Shown here: positions 33,901-44,039 of the stretch, piece after piece | How positions within the stretch are numbered: the stretch's first letter is position 1 | Layout of the letters: each line of letters begins with the position of its first letter | Assembly: GCF_000715075.1 (NCBI RefSeq) | Contig: NC_134082.1 | Coordinates: 142,774,948-142,838,947 of the forward strand | Reading direction: 5' to 3' | DNA: 64,000 nucleotides | Source: Nicotiana tabacum | Lineage: Eukaryota; Streptophyta; Magnoliopsida; Solanales; Solanaceae | Made by a program: the position numbers and the translations under genes | The notes under the pieces: model-generated | The model's input: only the letters and a program-made list of their open reading frames with translations | Told to the model about the DNA's origin: nothing | Database searches by the model: none

Positions 33901-34337
33901 GCCCGAATCAACATTCGTCCTCGTCCGAATCAAAATTCTGCCTTGTCCGAATCAACACGGCCTCGTCCGAATCAACTTTCGGCAACCTTCGACCTCGTCT
34001 GAATTCACATTCGGCGACCTTGCCTGAATTTTCATTTGGCCTACTCGTCCGTCCAGATCCGAGGACGCAAATGACCTCCTCCGATGCCGCCATCCCGGCC
34101 TCGACGGCCTTCCCCAACTCTATTGTCTTCTCGATCGACTCATCACTCGAGTTATTGTCCCTGATCGAACTCTGCTAAAGTTCTGCCCGCGGGGATACCA
34201 TTTTGACCTAAAGATTGGCACCCTCAGCCGCGATCCACACTAGTCGACTTCCTCATCTGGATTTCTCGAACTACGATTAATGAAGTCCGCTCACCGAGCT
34301 CGACCACGAGACGACCTCAATAAGTGGAGGGACTAAC
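33901..34337. other. 3' end of LARD interior and polypurine tract
   Basis: GC-richer sequence with further degenerate 'cctcgtccgaatc' units, no gene, and the likely polypurine tract 'agtggagggactaac' at 34323-34337 against the 3' LTR. Confidence 0.6.
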
Positions 34338-34978
34338 TGTATGGGTCAAAATTAGATCAGAGAAATTCGGCACGCAGAGATATATGGTCGAGGTCGAACA
34401 GGCCGAGGTCGTACAGTCATCAATAAGGCCGAGGTCAGACAGTGATGAAATAGCTTGTTTGCTTTGGAATCCTCAAAGAGAATATTCTAGTGAATATTCC
34501 CTCTAATTGTACCTTTTTAGGATTTTCTACGGATACCCCTTATAAATAGGAAGAGAGTACTTCCAAAAAAAGGGGCTGGCTCTCTCTCTCTCTCCCTCTC
34601 TCTAGAAAATATGTAAACATACCTCTTTAAAGAAATTAGAAGATATGTGATCTCAGACCTTCATCAGATCTAAAAAGGGTTTTAAGGTTCTTGTATCTGT
34701 TATCATTCGTCTTTATCAAATGAAAGAAGATCCGCTCCACTCAAGATTTGGTGAATCTTTTCCTTTATTTACATTTTATTGCCATTTACTGTTACTTAAT
34801 GTATCTTTCTTTATGCTATTAAATCTGGCCATAATCACAGCCAATATTTATACTCGGCTATGTTTTTCTATTCATATTATTCATCTCGAATCTAGAGTTA
34901 ATTATCTTTAACTAGGATTTACCCCTTCATCTTTGATTGATTTGTTCAAAAAGTTTTTAATATCTTCTGAGCCAAACA
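34338..34978 (+). repeat. 3' LTR of the LARD element
   Basis: 641 bp with TG...CA ends, matching 30190-30852 except for the missing 'gccgaggtcgg' unit and scattered substitutions. Confidence 0.88.
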
Positions 34979-34983
34979 AGTGT

Positions 34984-35373
34984 GATATCAGTATCAAGAA
35001 ATAAGCCAAGATAAGATAGAGTTCAGATGTAATGCGTCAGTATAAACAGAAGAAATCCAATTCTATCAATTTAAACAGCGGATACACATAACTCAAGACA
35101 GCTATTAAGATGAGCAAGACTAACACTTAAAGTGGACGACATCCATGTCTTCTTATGATTGAGATACAATGAACCAGCTTCTCTTTTTGTTCTATTACCA
35201 GTCATTGCAAATCTAAAACTTGCATTTATGGTCAATGAAGCAGAAAACGTAAACAAACGGTCAAAAGGTAGGAGATCATATCGATCAAGATAACAATAAA
35301 CTTCAAGTGAGGTAATGCTAATACCCTTGATCCTAAAATCAAACTCCACTGGCTTTTCAGATACATTTCTTCT
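34984..35373. other. 3' flank of the universal stress protein gene
   Basis: This holds the downstream (probable 3' UTR) sequence of the minus-strand stress gene. Its outer part repeats the aquaporin flank at 29945-30050. No other gene is seen. Confidence 0.5.
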
Positions 35374-38300
35374 TCATAGGGGCAAAAGCAATACAGGACA
35401 AGGGATGAACTCAGCGAGTAGGTTTGCATCAACATGCTTGGAATGGATAGCTTCCATACTCATAATTACCACATCCAAGTTCATCTCATCAGCAATTTCA
35501 CCAATAATGGCTGTTGGCTTGCTTCCTTCACCTAGCCGTTCTAACAGCTTGAACTCCTGATATCCACCTGTGCAGATGTTTGTGTACACCAATCAGCAAC
35601 TATACCAGACCACATGTAAAACTAAGGATGAGGAATGAGTTCACAGTCGTTAGTAGTATGAAAAGTGGACCATAACAGTTTTGCAGTATATACTACATAT
35701 AAGCAACCAGAACATGTTTCAACTTTCCTACCCATCCGGATGATTGTGCTGCATGATCAAAATCAAGAGAAAAAAAAAATTGCAGACTCACATAAAAGGA
35801 GCTCCGCAGCAGAATAATGAGATAACCAACATTGGAAAATCCGTCCAATATAAAGCCAAATACTGAAGTTCCGCAAGATTAGTTTGTGCTAATCGCAATG
35901 CACAGGCTTGCGTGCAAAATGCCAGTTGCTGCTAATCACAGCAATGCAAGTCTAGTGCACCCGTCCAAGTTGCACTTTTTAATCACAAAACATCAACTGG
36001 TTCATGCTCTTTACATATAGGGCAACAACAGTAAATACACACCTTCAGATAAATGCCACCGGATGCTCGCCAGTTGGGTCTCATGCTCCGGGACTGCTTC
36101 TTTCTCCTTTTCATCAATAACTGCAAAGACCATAAAGACCTAGATTCCTTGAAATCTACCACTAAAAGTTTCTGTACCAAGAAAGTCATCTCTGTAGTTT
36201 AGCTTTTGAAAGAACCAATAGCACACAACATCTGGGACATCAAGAAACCTACCAACAACTGTTATGTCAGCTCCATACTTCTTCGCCAAAGCAGCGGCAG
36301 TTGCTGCAGCCTGATAAATTACCGAGAATAAGTAACTTCTATAACATTTTTTAAAAAGTATCCATGCCACTTACAAAATCGAATGAGCTAGGTGAACATG
36401 TTCAAACCAAGAAAAGGGAAGAAAAAGGCAAAAATGCAGTTTGACAAAAAGAAACTGCTGCAGTCTGCTTAATGTGCTCCAGGATTAGCCAATACGTATC
36501 TTTCCTCAGAACCACAGTGAAGAGGAACTAAAAGGCCCAGCATTTTATTGAAGCCCTTACAAATAGTTCAAACGGTGGTTGTACCATACAAATAGTTCAA
36601 TCGGTTGAATTGGAGATTAACTCCATATAAAGATGGAAATGGAGGCAGTAGGTTTGCGGCAGGGAGCAATCTCCACCACAGTCTAGCCCCACCATCCCAA
36701 CCCATTTAATTTTCTTCTGCACTTACAACCCACTATACCCTGCCCTTTCTACACCTTTCTTCCCCATTATGTTAAGTTGCCTTCTATTTTTCCAACATTA
36801 AATTTTTTCATTAACTTTTTCCTCGGTTCGCTTAACCCACCATGCCCACTATAAATTTCCAAAGGAGCTCTAGATCCCCCCACCCACCCACCCCACCCCA
36901 CCCGATTGCTTTCTCTGCTAAGAGTCACTCCAACCCTCACATCTAAAGCTTCCCCCGTCCTATTGTCATCCAGAGGTGAAATGTAATTTTGACTTGAGGT
37001 ACAGCGACTGCTAATAAGGAATCAAAATCTGTCACAAATGCTACGATGAAAGAATTACAGAGAACATTGCAATCTTTCCTCAAAAGTGCCATACTTCAAA
37101 TATGACACTTGGAGAATGAAACTAATTCTTTAAAAAAAAAAATACACGACTAGAAAGGAAGCAACGGTTGGTTCGTTCGAGCGCCAATACTAAGAAGGAA
37201 AAATACAGAGAAGAGTGGACCTGTCTTGAACCCTCAGAGAGATAAGGATTCCGGTCTGTAATTGGTAGGAGTACATGCTTGAAGTTAGTGAAAGCATCTG
37301 CAGCTGAGCTGGCTTCAGATGCTTGGGCCTTAACAGATGCTGCAGAAATGAGCAACAATAAGTTTACCAAGTCAAAATTTTTGAATGGCAGAAAGAAAAT
37401 ACTTCCACAATGGTATGATTGGATCACTCATTCATAATCCTCAGAAAATGAGACATCAAATGACAAATGAAGATGCTGCTGTTCTCTATGTAGCTAATAT
37501 GTTCGATCAAACACTTCTGATAGGACACATCCTCGCCGAAGAACTTGCATACAGTAAGAGAAAATCTTTAGGAAAATAAAAGTTCCATATAACTTTATAG
37601 CTTACACTTCTGTTAGCGGAAACGTAAAAGAAAGAACACAAGATTTAACGTGGTTCGGATCAAAATAATCCTACGTCCACCAGAGAACAATTGCCCTTTT
37701 AATATTAACAAAGGAAGGGGAGATTTCCCAATTACACTTAAGAGAATTTCTCTCTTAACTCTCTACTCACTACAATGTATTGTATTATTTTGGGATGGTT
37801 TCTACAAATGAAGGAGTACATCTATTTATAGAGGTAAAGACCTCCTCTTGATGTCATTGGTGACATCAAACTACCTCCTCTTGATGTCATGGGTGACATC
37901 AAAGGAGGAAGCTTCCTCCTAGCATCCACACCAACTCTTTCCACCAACTCTTCCAATTGGCATGCCATTGTTGACTAAACATAAACCAACATTTTCAGCA
38001 TGCCATTGTTAACTAAACATAAACCAACATTTTCAATCTCCACCTTGGTTTGCGTTTCGAGCGTGTGAACAACTCTGGCCAAAACTTCTAAGCTTACTGG
38101 GCAACCCCGTTGTAAGAAACAAGAAGAATCAAACCATTGTTGAACATACCACCTCCACCTAGCAACTGTTCTCTTCGGAGTTGCATCAGTTGATGCACAC
38201 CCCCGCCAAGTCCTTGCAGTGTGCAAACTTAGCGAGCGGGACTATCTTGGTCAACATGTCTGCAGCATTATCGTCTGTGATAACTTTCACGACCTTGATA

Positions 38301-41300
38301 GTTCCCTCATCAATAACATCTCGAATAAAATGAAATCTGACATCAATGTGTTTAGTGCGCTCATGAAATCTCTGATTTTTCATTAGATGAATAGCACTCT
38401 GACTATCACATCTAAGAGTTGATTCCAGCTGAACCAAACTCAATTCCGCTACTAAACTTTTCAACCAGATAGCTTCCTTTACCGCCTCCATTGCTGCCAT
38501 GTATTCTGCTTCTGTCGTAGACAAAGCGACAATCGACTGCAAAGTCGACTTCCAACTGACGGCACTGCCAACGAGGGTAAAGATGTATCCAGTTGTGGAC
38601 CTTCTTCTGTCAAGATCTCCTGCATAGTCAGAATCCACATAACCGAGAATTGAAATACCTGTACCACTTTTTCGAAAGGTAAGACCAACACCAGAAGCTC
38701 CTTTGAGATATCTCAATATCCACTTGACAGCTTCCCAATGCCTCTTTCCTGGGTTGGACATGTATCTACTTACCACACTTACAGATTGAGCAATATCTGG
38801 ACGTGTGCATACCATAGCATACATAATACTACCAACTGCACTGGCATAAGGAATCTTTGACATATGCTCCACCTCATCCTCGGACTGAGGCATTTGTGAC
38901 TCTGAAAGTTTAAAATGAGGAGCTAATGGTGTACTTACAGGCTTGCACGTTTGCATATTGAATCTCTCGAGAACCCTTTCAATATACCTCTTCTGAGAAA
39001 GATGTACAACATCGTCTTCTCTTGAAATCTCCATACCAAGGATTTTCTTTGCATCTCCTAAATCCTTCATGTCAAATTCCTTACTCAATAGTTTCTTCAA
39101 AGCATTTATCTCTGTAATGTTGTTAGCAGCAATAAGCATATCATCAACATACAACAGTAAATAAATCATTGAGTTACCAGACATCTTCTTGTGATACACA
39201 CAACTATCAAATGCACTCCTTGAGAATTCATGTGTAGTCATGAATGCATCAAACCTCTTGTACCACTGTCTAGGGGATTGTTTCAAACCATACAAAGACT
39301 TCTTTAGTTGGCATACGTGATCTTCTTTTCCCTCAGCTAGGAAACCTTCAGGTTGATCCATATAGATTGTCTCTTCTAGATCACCGTGTAAGAAAGCAGT
39401 TTTGACATCAAGCTGTTGAAGCTCCAAGTCAAATTGTGCAACCAATGCTAGTAGCACGCGAATTGAGCTATGCTTCACGACCGGAGAGAAAATCTCATTG
39501 TAGTCAATTCCCTCCTTTTGGCTGAAACCTTTTGCAACCAATCTCGCCTTGAACCTAGCATCTTCCACTTCAGGAATTCCCTCTTTCTTTCGGTAGACCC
39601 ACTTGCATCCAACTGTCCTCTTCCCCTTTTGTCTTTTCACTAAGACCCATGTCTGATTCTTGTGAAGAGACTCCATCTCTTCAGTCATGGCTAACCGCCA
39701 TTGTGCGGCATCCTTGCAAGAAGTTGCTTCAATATACGAGGAGGGCTCCAGATCTTTAATCTCTTCTTGTGCAGCTACGAACGCATATGCAATCAAGTTT
39801 GCTTGATTTATAAGGCGTTTCGGTTCTCGTGTCTGCCTCTTCTCCCTCCCCTTCGCAATTGTGTATGGTTCATTGACAGCAAGTTCTTCAACGCCTACAT
39901 CTTCTGACTCATCTTTAACCTGAGTCTCTTGATCCTTTTCCTTGGCAAGCTCCACCGGAAGCTCCACCTGCTCGTTGTTCTTGTTTCCTGAAAACTCCAC
40001 GGAAACTTTACGGGGATCAAGTATAGAGGATTCATCGAAGGTGACATCTCTACTAACTATAAATTTGAGTAAAGACAAACACCAAAGTTTGTACCCTTTT
40101 ACTCCATCCACATACCCTACGAATATGGCCTTCTTAGCCCTTGGTTCAAGCTTTCCTTCATTAACGTGATAATAAGCTGGAGTGCTGGACACCCAAATAC
40201 TCGTAAGTATGAATAGTTAGAGGGTTCACCTGACCATACCTCATTCGGAGTCTTAAAGTCAATTGCCGATGCTGGAAATCGATTGACAATATGAGCAGCA
40301 GTGTGAACTGCTTCAGCCCAAAATACTTTGGACATTTTGGCTTGTAGGAGCATACAACGAGCCTTTTCAAGAAGAGTTCTGTTCATTCTCTCGGCAACTC
40401 CATTCTGCTGTGGGGTATGCCTGACAGTCCTATGTCTTGAGATCCCATGAACCTTGCAGAATTCATTAAACTCTTCATTGCAAAACTCCAAGCCATTGTC
40501 TGTGCGAAGATACTTGATTTTCCGCTCCATTTGATTTTCAACCAAAATCTTCCACTCTTTAAATGCTTCAAAAGCATCACTTTTTGCCTTCAAAAAATAC
40601 ACCCAAACCTTTCGTGAGAAATCATCAATAAAAATGAGAAGATACCTCTTTCCGCCCTTCGATGGAAGTTTAGAAGGACCCCATAAATCTGAATGGATGT
40701 AGTCTAGCACTCCTCTTGTCTTGTGTTTGCCAGTGCTGAAGCTGACCTTCTTCTGCTTCCCTAGAACGCAGTGCTCACAGAAGTCAAGCATGTTGATCTT
40801 CTCGCCTTCCAAAAGTTTACGATTGCTCAACATCTCCAGTCCACGTGTGCTCATATGACCCAGTCTCATGTGCCATAGTCTTGCCTTGTCATCATTAGAT
40901 AACTGCACTGTAGATGCATTTGCAGAGCCAACAATGGTGCTTCCGGTCAATGTGTAAAGGCCGTTCTCCAGCTTGCCTTTCAGCATGACTAAAGAACCTT
41001 TAGTCACCTTCATAGTTCCTGCTTCGCTCATGTACCTGTAGCCTTGTTCATCCAGAGTACCCAAGGAGATCAAATTCTTCTTCAGATCAGGAACATGACG
41101 GACTTGTGTAATAGTCCTCACGATTCCATCATGGCAGCGAACCCGAACTGAGCCAATGCCAACTATTGCACAAGTTGCATTATTGCCCATTACTACGGTT
41201 CCTCCACTTTTCTCGTAGCTGCTAAACCAGTCTTTTCGGAACGTCATATGCAGAGTACAAGCAGAGTCTAACACCCATTTGTTTTCATAACTACTATTAT

Positions 41301-43642
41301 TATTACACGATGTTGTTAGTACATAATCATTATCAAAATTATGTACCTGTTCAACTGTAGATGCACTCGCCTTTTCCTTGGACTTTGACATTGGGCAATC
41401 TCGTTCAAAGTGTCCCTTCTTGCCACAACCCCAACACTCTGTATTCTTCTTGTTCACACGAGACTTTGATCTGTGCTTTGATTTGGTCTTTCCCTGTTGG
41501 CTAGTCCGGCCTCTTACAAAGAGGCCACTTGCCTGGTCATCTCTATCTCCTTCAATGTGTCTCCGCACATCACTAGAGTTAAGTGCCTGCCGCACTTGCT
41601 CAAGCTTGATAGGCTCCTTGCTATACATCATTGAATTCTCAATATCACGATATCCTGAAGTCAATGAAAATAGCAAAGCACATGCAAGCGTCTCCTCCTC
41701 CCTTTTAATTCCTGCAATCTGTAAGTCCATGACAAGTTTATTAAACGCATCTAAATGATCTTGTAACGAAGTACCTGACCCCATCTTAAATGTGTGAAGA
41801 CGCCGTTGTAACAACATTCTTGTTGTCACTGATCGGTCTTGGTATAGCCCTTCTAGCTTTTCCCACAACTGTTTGGCCGTCTCTTCGGTACCCGTACTCA
41901 CTTCACAAAGCACGTTAGGTGCAAGGGATAGTTGGATTGCACTCAATGCATCCCCTTCAATCTTCTCCTTGTCGGGAGCTGATATATCCGTAGGATACTT
42001 TCCGTCAATAGCATGGATTGAACCTTCCCTCCGCAGTAACGCCATCATCTGGATCTTCCAGATATTGAAGTTGTTGCGTCCATTGAATCTATCAATTTCA
42101 AACTTCATGGAACTCATATTTGCTTTTTCTTTCTCCTTGGATCGTTAAAGAATCTTGTCGCTCTGATACCAATTGTTAGCGAAAACGTAAAAGAAAGAAC
42201 ACAAGATTTAACGTGGTTCGGATCAAAATAATCCTACGTCCACCAGAGAACAATTGCCCTTTTAATATTAACAAAGGAAGGGGAGATTTCCCAATTACAC
42301 TTAAGAGAATTTCTCTCTTAACTCTCTACTCACTACAATGTATTGTATTATTTTGGGATGGTTTCTACAAATGAAGGAGTACATCTATTTATAGAGGTAA
42401 AGACCTCCTCTTGATGTCATTGGTGACATCAAACTACCTCCTCTTGATGTCATGGGTGACATCAAAGGAGGAAGCTTCCTCCTAGCATCCACACCAACTC
42501 TTTCTACCAACTCTTCCAATTGGCATGCCATTGTTGACTAAACATAAACCAACATTTTCAGCATGCCATTGTTAACTAAACATAAACCAACATTGATTGG
42601 ATCACTCATTCATAATCCTCAGAAAATGAGACATCAAATGACAAATGAAGATGCTGCCGTTCTCTATGTAGCTAATATGTTCGATCAAACACTTCTGATA
42701 GGACACATCCTCGCCGAAGAACTTGCATACAGTAAGAGAAAATCTTTAGGAAAATAAAAGTTCCATATAACTTTATAGCTTACACTTCTTAAACAGAAGT
42801 CGCCTCAGGTCCCAAACAAGTTGGGGCCGGCAATATGAATCCTCAATGACCATATTACCCATTTAAATTCATCTTATGCCAACAATATACAAAATAAAAA
42901 ACAAAAATTGGAAAGTACTAAAATTTGACTCTCCGTCCCCGTAAGGTAGAGGTAAGGTCTGCATATATATTACCCTCCTCAGGCCCCACTTGTGGAATTG
43001 CACTGGGTTTTTTGTTATTGTTGTTGTTGGAAAGTACTAAAATTTCCCCATGGGAAGGTGCATTGTTTAAAACAAGAAATGAAGAAAACTAATTAGGAAA
43101 AAGATAATGAATTGACTCATTCAACTATAATAGAGACCTTTTATACCAAAATTCCCAATAAAAGCCATAGTTGGATGGTTAATTTTGCACTGAGGTTAAG
43201 TTAACTGGCCATAGCATAATAAAATTCATCTTCAGTGGAAGCACGATGAAGTTGACTAAAGGAAAAACTTGCTCTTGAACAGTTAAAAAGTTTTCAAATT
43301 TACAACCACCAGAATTAAACACCATCAACAAATTGAACGCTTTCCACATTAGTAGACGCTATCCACAAAACGAATTTAGCAATATACTGAAATAACCAAT
43401 TTTTCTGTAGTCTAAAGTGTATGGAAAAAAGAGTAAAGGATACTATTACCTTTGTGGCCGAATCTCAAATTCTTGGGGAAATTAGAGGCCCTGCAAGTGT
43501 TAAGTTTTGGCGAAGAAAAAGAAAAACTCAAAGAAGATAGAGAATTATAAGAAGATGAAAAGGGGCGAGTAATAATCGAAGTAGCGGAGTGGGGATTTGA
43601 AGTATCAGCTGGGACTGTAAGCAAGTAGTGAGCAAATGCCAT
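35374..43642 (-). CDS. Universal stress protein family gene, probably plastid-targeted, 5 exons
   Basis: Exons on the minus strand are 43450-43642, 37221-37339, 36253-36310, 36043-36120 and 35374-35567. They join in frame to 213 aa with GT-AG introns. Residues 1-64 are rich in Ser and Thr and poor in acidic residues ('[17 protein letters not shown]'), as in chloroplast transit peptides. The USP fold begins at '[19 protein letters not shown]', continues with '[14 protein letters not shown]', and ends with '[20 protein letters not shown]' and '[13 protein letters not shown]'. The Gly-X2-Gly-X9-Gly-Ser/Thr loop of ATP-binding USPs is not present in the last segment, so nucleotide binding is doubtful. 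Intron 1 is 6,110 bp because of a copia element and a SINE in it. All exons look intact; the precise role is unknown. Confidence 0.88.
37416..37610. repeat. 195-bp direct duplication flanking the intronic copia element, left copy
   Basis: This runs from 'tgattggatcactcattc' to 'cttacacttc' directly against the copia LTR. It is repeated at 42594-42788 with a single difference noticed (gctgct against gctgcc). It takes the place of the 5-bp target duplication expected for a copia insertion. It is intron sequence of the stress-protein gene; the small plus-strand open frame within it is not thought to be coding. Confidence 0.9.
37611..38029 (-). repeat. 3' LTR of the intronic copia element
   Basis: 419 bp. 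On the plus strand it starts TGTTAGCGG and ends ACCAACA, near-identical to 42174-42592. Confidence 0.93.
38034..38049 (-). other. Polypurine tract of the intronic copia element
   Basis: On the plus strand 'caatctccaccttggt' lies just inside the 3' LTR; its complement is the purine-rich AAGGTGGAGATTG. Confidence 0.7.
38186..40192 (-). CDS. Copia reverse transcriptase and RNase H
   Basis: A 668-residue open frame. The N-terminal part finishes the integrase C-terminus ('[16 protein letters not shown]') and an acidic linker. RT motifs are '[20 protein letters not shown]', '[20 protein letters not shown]', '[17 protein letters not shown]' and the catalytic '[10 protein letters not shown]'. RNase H shows '[20 protein letters not shown]', 'STTEAEYMA' and '[12 protein letters not shown]'. 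All catalytic residues are present and there is no internal stop. In an intact copia element this is continuous with gag-integrase; here the frame is offset at about 40178-40190. The listed start is only the frame opening (GTG), not a real initiation site. Confidence 0.9.
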   Translation of the reverse strand: MSSTPAYYHVNEGKLEPRAKKAIFVGYVDGVKGYKLWCLSLLKFIVSRDVTFDESSILDPRKVSVEFSGNKNNEQVELPVELAKEKDQETQVKDESEDVGVEELAVNEPYTIAKGREKRQTREPKRLINQANLIAYAFVAAQEEIKDLEPSSYIEATSCKDAAQWRLAMTEEMESLHKNQTWVLVKRQKGKRTVGCKWVYRKKEGIPEVEDARFKARLVAKGFSQKEGIDYNEIFSPVVKHSSIRVLLALVAQFDLELQQLDVKTAFLHGDLEETIYMDQPEGFLAEGKEDHVCQLKKSLYGLKQSPRQWYKRFDAFMTTHEFSRSAFDSCVYHKKMSGNSMIYLLLYVDDMLIAANNITEINALKKLLSKEFDMKDLGDAKKILGMEISREDDVVHLSQKRYIERVLERFNMQTCKPVSTPLAPHFKLSESQMPQSEDEVEHMSKIPYASAVGSIMYAMVCTRPDIAQSVSVVSRYMSNPGKRHWEAVKWILRYLKGASGVGLTFRKSGTGISILGYVDSDYAGDLDRRRSTTGYIFTLVGSAVSWKSTLQSIVALSTTEAEYMAAMEAVKEAIWLKSLVAELSLVQLESTLRCDSQSAIHLMKNQRFHERTKHIDVRFHFIRDVIDEGTIKVVKVITDDNAADMLTKIVPLAKFAHCKDLAGVCIN
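40117..42117 (-). CDS. Copia gag, protease and integrase
   Basis: A 666-residue frame starting at an ATG about 60 bases after the primer site. Gag occupies residues ~1-210 ('[20 protein letters not shown]'). A knuckle '[15 protein letters not shown]' is near residue 230. The protease shows '[11 protein letters not shown]', with Ala after Asp-Ser, as also occurs in Tnt1-like elements. GAG-pre-integrase shows '[10 protein letters not shown]' and 'CEHC'. The integrase core shows 'YIHSDLWGP', 'LRTDNGLEF' and '[20 protein letters not shown]', giving the complete D-D-E set. A short insertion near 40178-40190 throws the frame out inside the conserved 'RVFGCPA' region, ending the protein 25 residues later. 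Confidence 0.92.
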   Translation of the reverse strand: MSSMKFEIDRFNGRNNFNIWKIQMMALLRREGSIHAIDGKYPTDISAPDKEKIEGDALSAIQLSLAPNVLCEVSTGTEETAKQLWEKLEGLYQDRSVTTRMLLQRRLHTFKMGSGTSLQDHLDAFNKLVMDLQIAGIKREEETLACALLFSLTSGYRDIENSMMYSKEPIKLEQVRQALNSSDVRRHIEGDRDDQASGLFVRGRTSQQGKTKSKHRSKSRVNKKNTECWGCGKKGHFERDCPMSKSKEKASASTVEQVHNFDNDYVLTTSCNNNSSYENKWVLDSACTLHMTFRKDWFSSYEKSGGTVVMGNNATCAIVGIGSVRVRCHDGIVRTITQVRHVPDLKKNLISLGTLDEQGYRYMSEAGTMKVTKGSLVMLKGKLENGLYTLTGSTIVGSANASTVQLSNDDKARLWHMRLGHMSTRGLEMLSNRKLLEGEKINMLDFCEHCVLGKQKKVSFSTGKHKTRGVLDYIHSDLWGPSKLPSKGGKRYLLIFIDDFSRKVWVYFLKAKSDAFEAFKEWKILVENQMERKIKYLRTDNGLEFCNEEFNEFCKVHGISRHRTVRHTPQQNGVAERMNRTLLEKARCMLLQAKMSKVFWAEAVHTAAHIVNRFPASAIDFKTPNEVWSGEPSNYSYLRVFGCPALQLIITLMKESLNQGLRRPYS
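42161..42172 (-). other. Primer-binding site of the intronic copia element
   Basis: 'ctctgataccaa' on the plus strand, complementary to the initiator-methionine-tRNA type site, lies one base from the 5' LTR. Confidence 0.88.
42386..42393 (-). promoter_or_regulatory. TATA box of the copia promoter
   Basis: The minus-strand reading is TATAAATA, about 30 bp downstream of the palindromic boxes in transcription order. The same box is in the other LTR at 37823-37830. Confidence 0.65.
42404..42469 (-). promoter_or_regulatory. Two 33-bp palindromic boxes in copia U3
   Basis: Two tandem 33-bp units (42404-42436 and 42437-42469) each contain the inverted repeat 'ttgatgtca...tgacatcaa'. The half site TGACATCA resembles the TGACGTCA core bound by plant bZIP factors. 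The copies in the other LTR start at 37841 and 37874. Paired repeats upstream of the TATA box are a known design of stress-responsive Tnt1 promoters; a regulatory role here is inference. Confidence 0.5.
42515..42592 (-). repeat. Tandem 38-bp units at the outer end of copia U3
   Basis: 'gcatgccattgttgactaaa' and 'gcatgccattgttaactaaa' open two units that share 'cataaaccaacattttca'. The first holds a TTGACT W-box core that is TTAACT in the second. The pair is also found at 37958-38029. Confidence 0.6.
42594..42788. repeat. 195-bp direct duplication flanking the intronic copia element, right copy
   Basis: Near-identical to 37416-37610 and starting one base after the LTR. After it, intron sequence continues ('ttaaacagaag'). 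Confidence 0.9.
42797..42870. repeat. Fragment of a dispersed plant repeat
   Basis: 'tcccaaacaagttggggccgg' style sequence followed by 'aatatgaatcctcaatgacc' recalls a short motif dispersed in many eudicot genomes. The family name is not known to me, and the boundaries are approximate. Confidence 0.35.
42927..43026 (+). mobile_element. 5'-truncated SINE (TS-like) with 19-bp target duplication
   Basis: The sequence 'gtagaggtaaggtctgcata' through 'ccccacttgtgg' and 'tgcactggg' to a TTG-rich tail resembles the 3' part of the TS-type SINE of tobacco relatives. It is bracketed by perfect direct repeats 'ttggaaagtactaaaattt' at 42908-42926 and 43027-43045. The tRNA-related 5' part is missing, so the copy was truncated on insertion. 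It lies in intron 1 of the stress-protein gene, antisense to it. Confidence 0.75.
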
Positions 43643-44039
43643 GGATGAATGCTCTCTGTGTAAAGGTTTTTGGGATTGGACTCTGGAGTCTGGACTATGC
43701 AGATTTTTTGAAGGTGGGTTCCAGAATATACAGAATGGTGAAGGACTAAAAAATCTGCCCCTTTTCTTAAGTTTTTTGAAGAAAACAAGAAATCAGAAAA
43801 ATAGTTTAAAAACAAAATTCTAGATAAGAAAAGTTTACAGGAACTGCCATTTTTAGGATTTTTGTTCTATTCTTAAAATTATTTTATCAAGGGAGTTTCT
43901 TCTTTGCGCTTATCGAAAAAGTTTCTTATTTTCGTTTTATCAAGTCTATTCCAACGATAATCATAATATGTGAAAGTGACATATATAGTTTTTTATCAAG
44001 TCTATTATAATGATAATCATAATATTTATATGTGAAAGC
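43643..44039 (-). promoter_or_regulatory. Upstream region of the stress-protein gene
   Basis: Only about 400 bp separate the start codon from the LTR of the neighbouring Tat element, so the native promoter is short or has been displaced. It includes a partial tandem duplication: 'tatcaagtctatt..aa.gataatcataatat' at 43937-43969 and again at 43994-44026, close to the LTR edge. Confidence 0.4.

Larger units (their letters stand above)
30190..34978 (+). mobile_element. Non-coding LTR element (Tat-like LARD) with tandem-repeat interior
   Basis: Two ~650-bp LTRs (30190-30852 and 34338-34978) enclose 3.5 kb without gag or pol. A TGGCGCC-type primer site follows the first LTR, and a purine-rich 'agtggagggactaac' precedes the second. 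Flanks 'agtat' (30185-30189) and 'agtgt' (34979-34983) fit a 5-bp target duplication with one change. The only coding trace is 'RFYFVLTDYFSKW' at 31808-31846, which resembles an integrase core start. The interior is dominated by tandem repeats (31865-33900). Such arrays next to the 3' LTR are known from Tat/Ogre elements, so it is read as a Tat-derived, mobilised-in-trans element. Confidence 0.85.
37611..42592 (-). mobile_element. Young Ty1/copia element (Tork/Tnt1-like) in the stress-protein intron
   Basis: 4,982 bp on the minus strand, the same orientation as the host gene. LTRs 37611-38029 and 42174-42592 are each 419 bp and differ at only about two positions noticed, which implies a recent insertion. 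It has a primer-binding site, a gag-protease-integrase frame (40117-42117), an RT-RNase H frame (38186-40192) and a polypurine tract. The only defect found is a small frame-shifting insertion near 40178-40190. It is flanked by a 195-bp direct duplication instead of a 5-bp one. Its position in an intron means it may be transcribed through by the host gene. Confidence 0.95.
42174..42592 (-). repeat. 5' LTR of the intronic copia element
   Basis: 419 bp. The transcriptional promoter for the element lies here: a TATA motif (tatttata on the plus strand, 42386-42393) with paired palindromic boxes upstream at 42404-42469, then tandem 38-bp units at 42515-42592. Confidence 0.93.

Noticed and set aside
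37385..37579. Small open frame repeated at 42563-42757
   Set aside because: It lies in the duplicated intron segment, antisense to the stress-protein gene, with no homology recognised.
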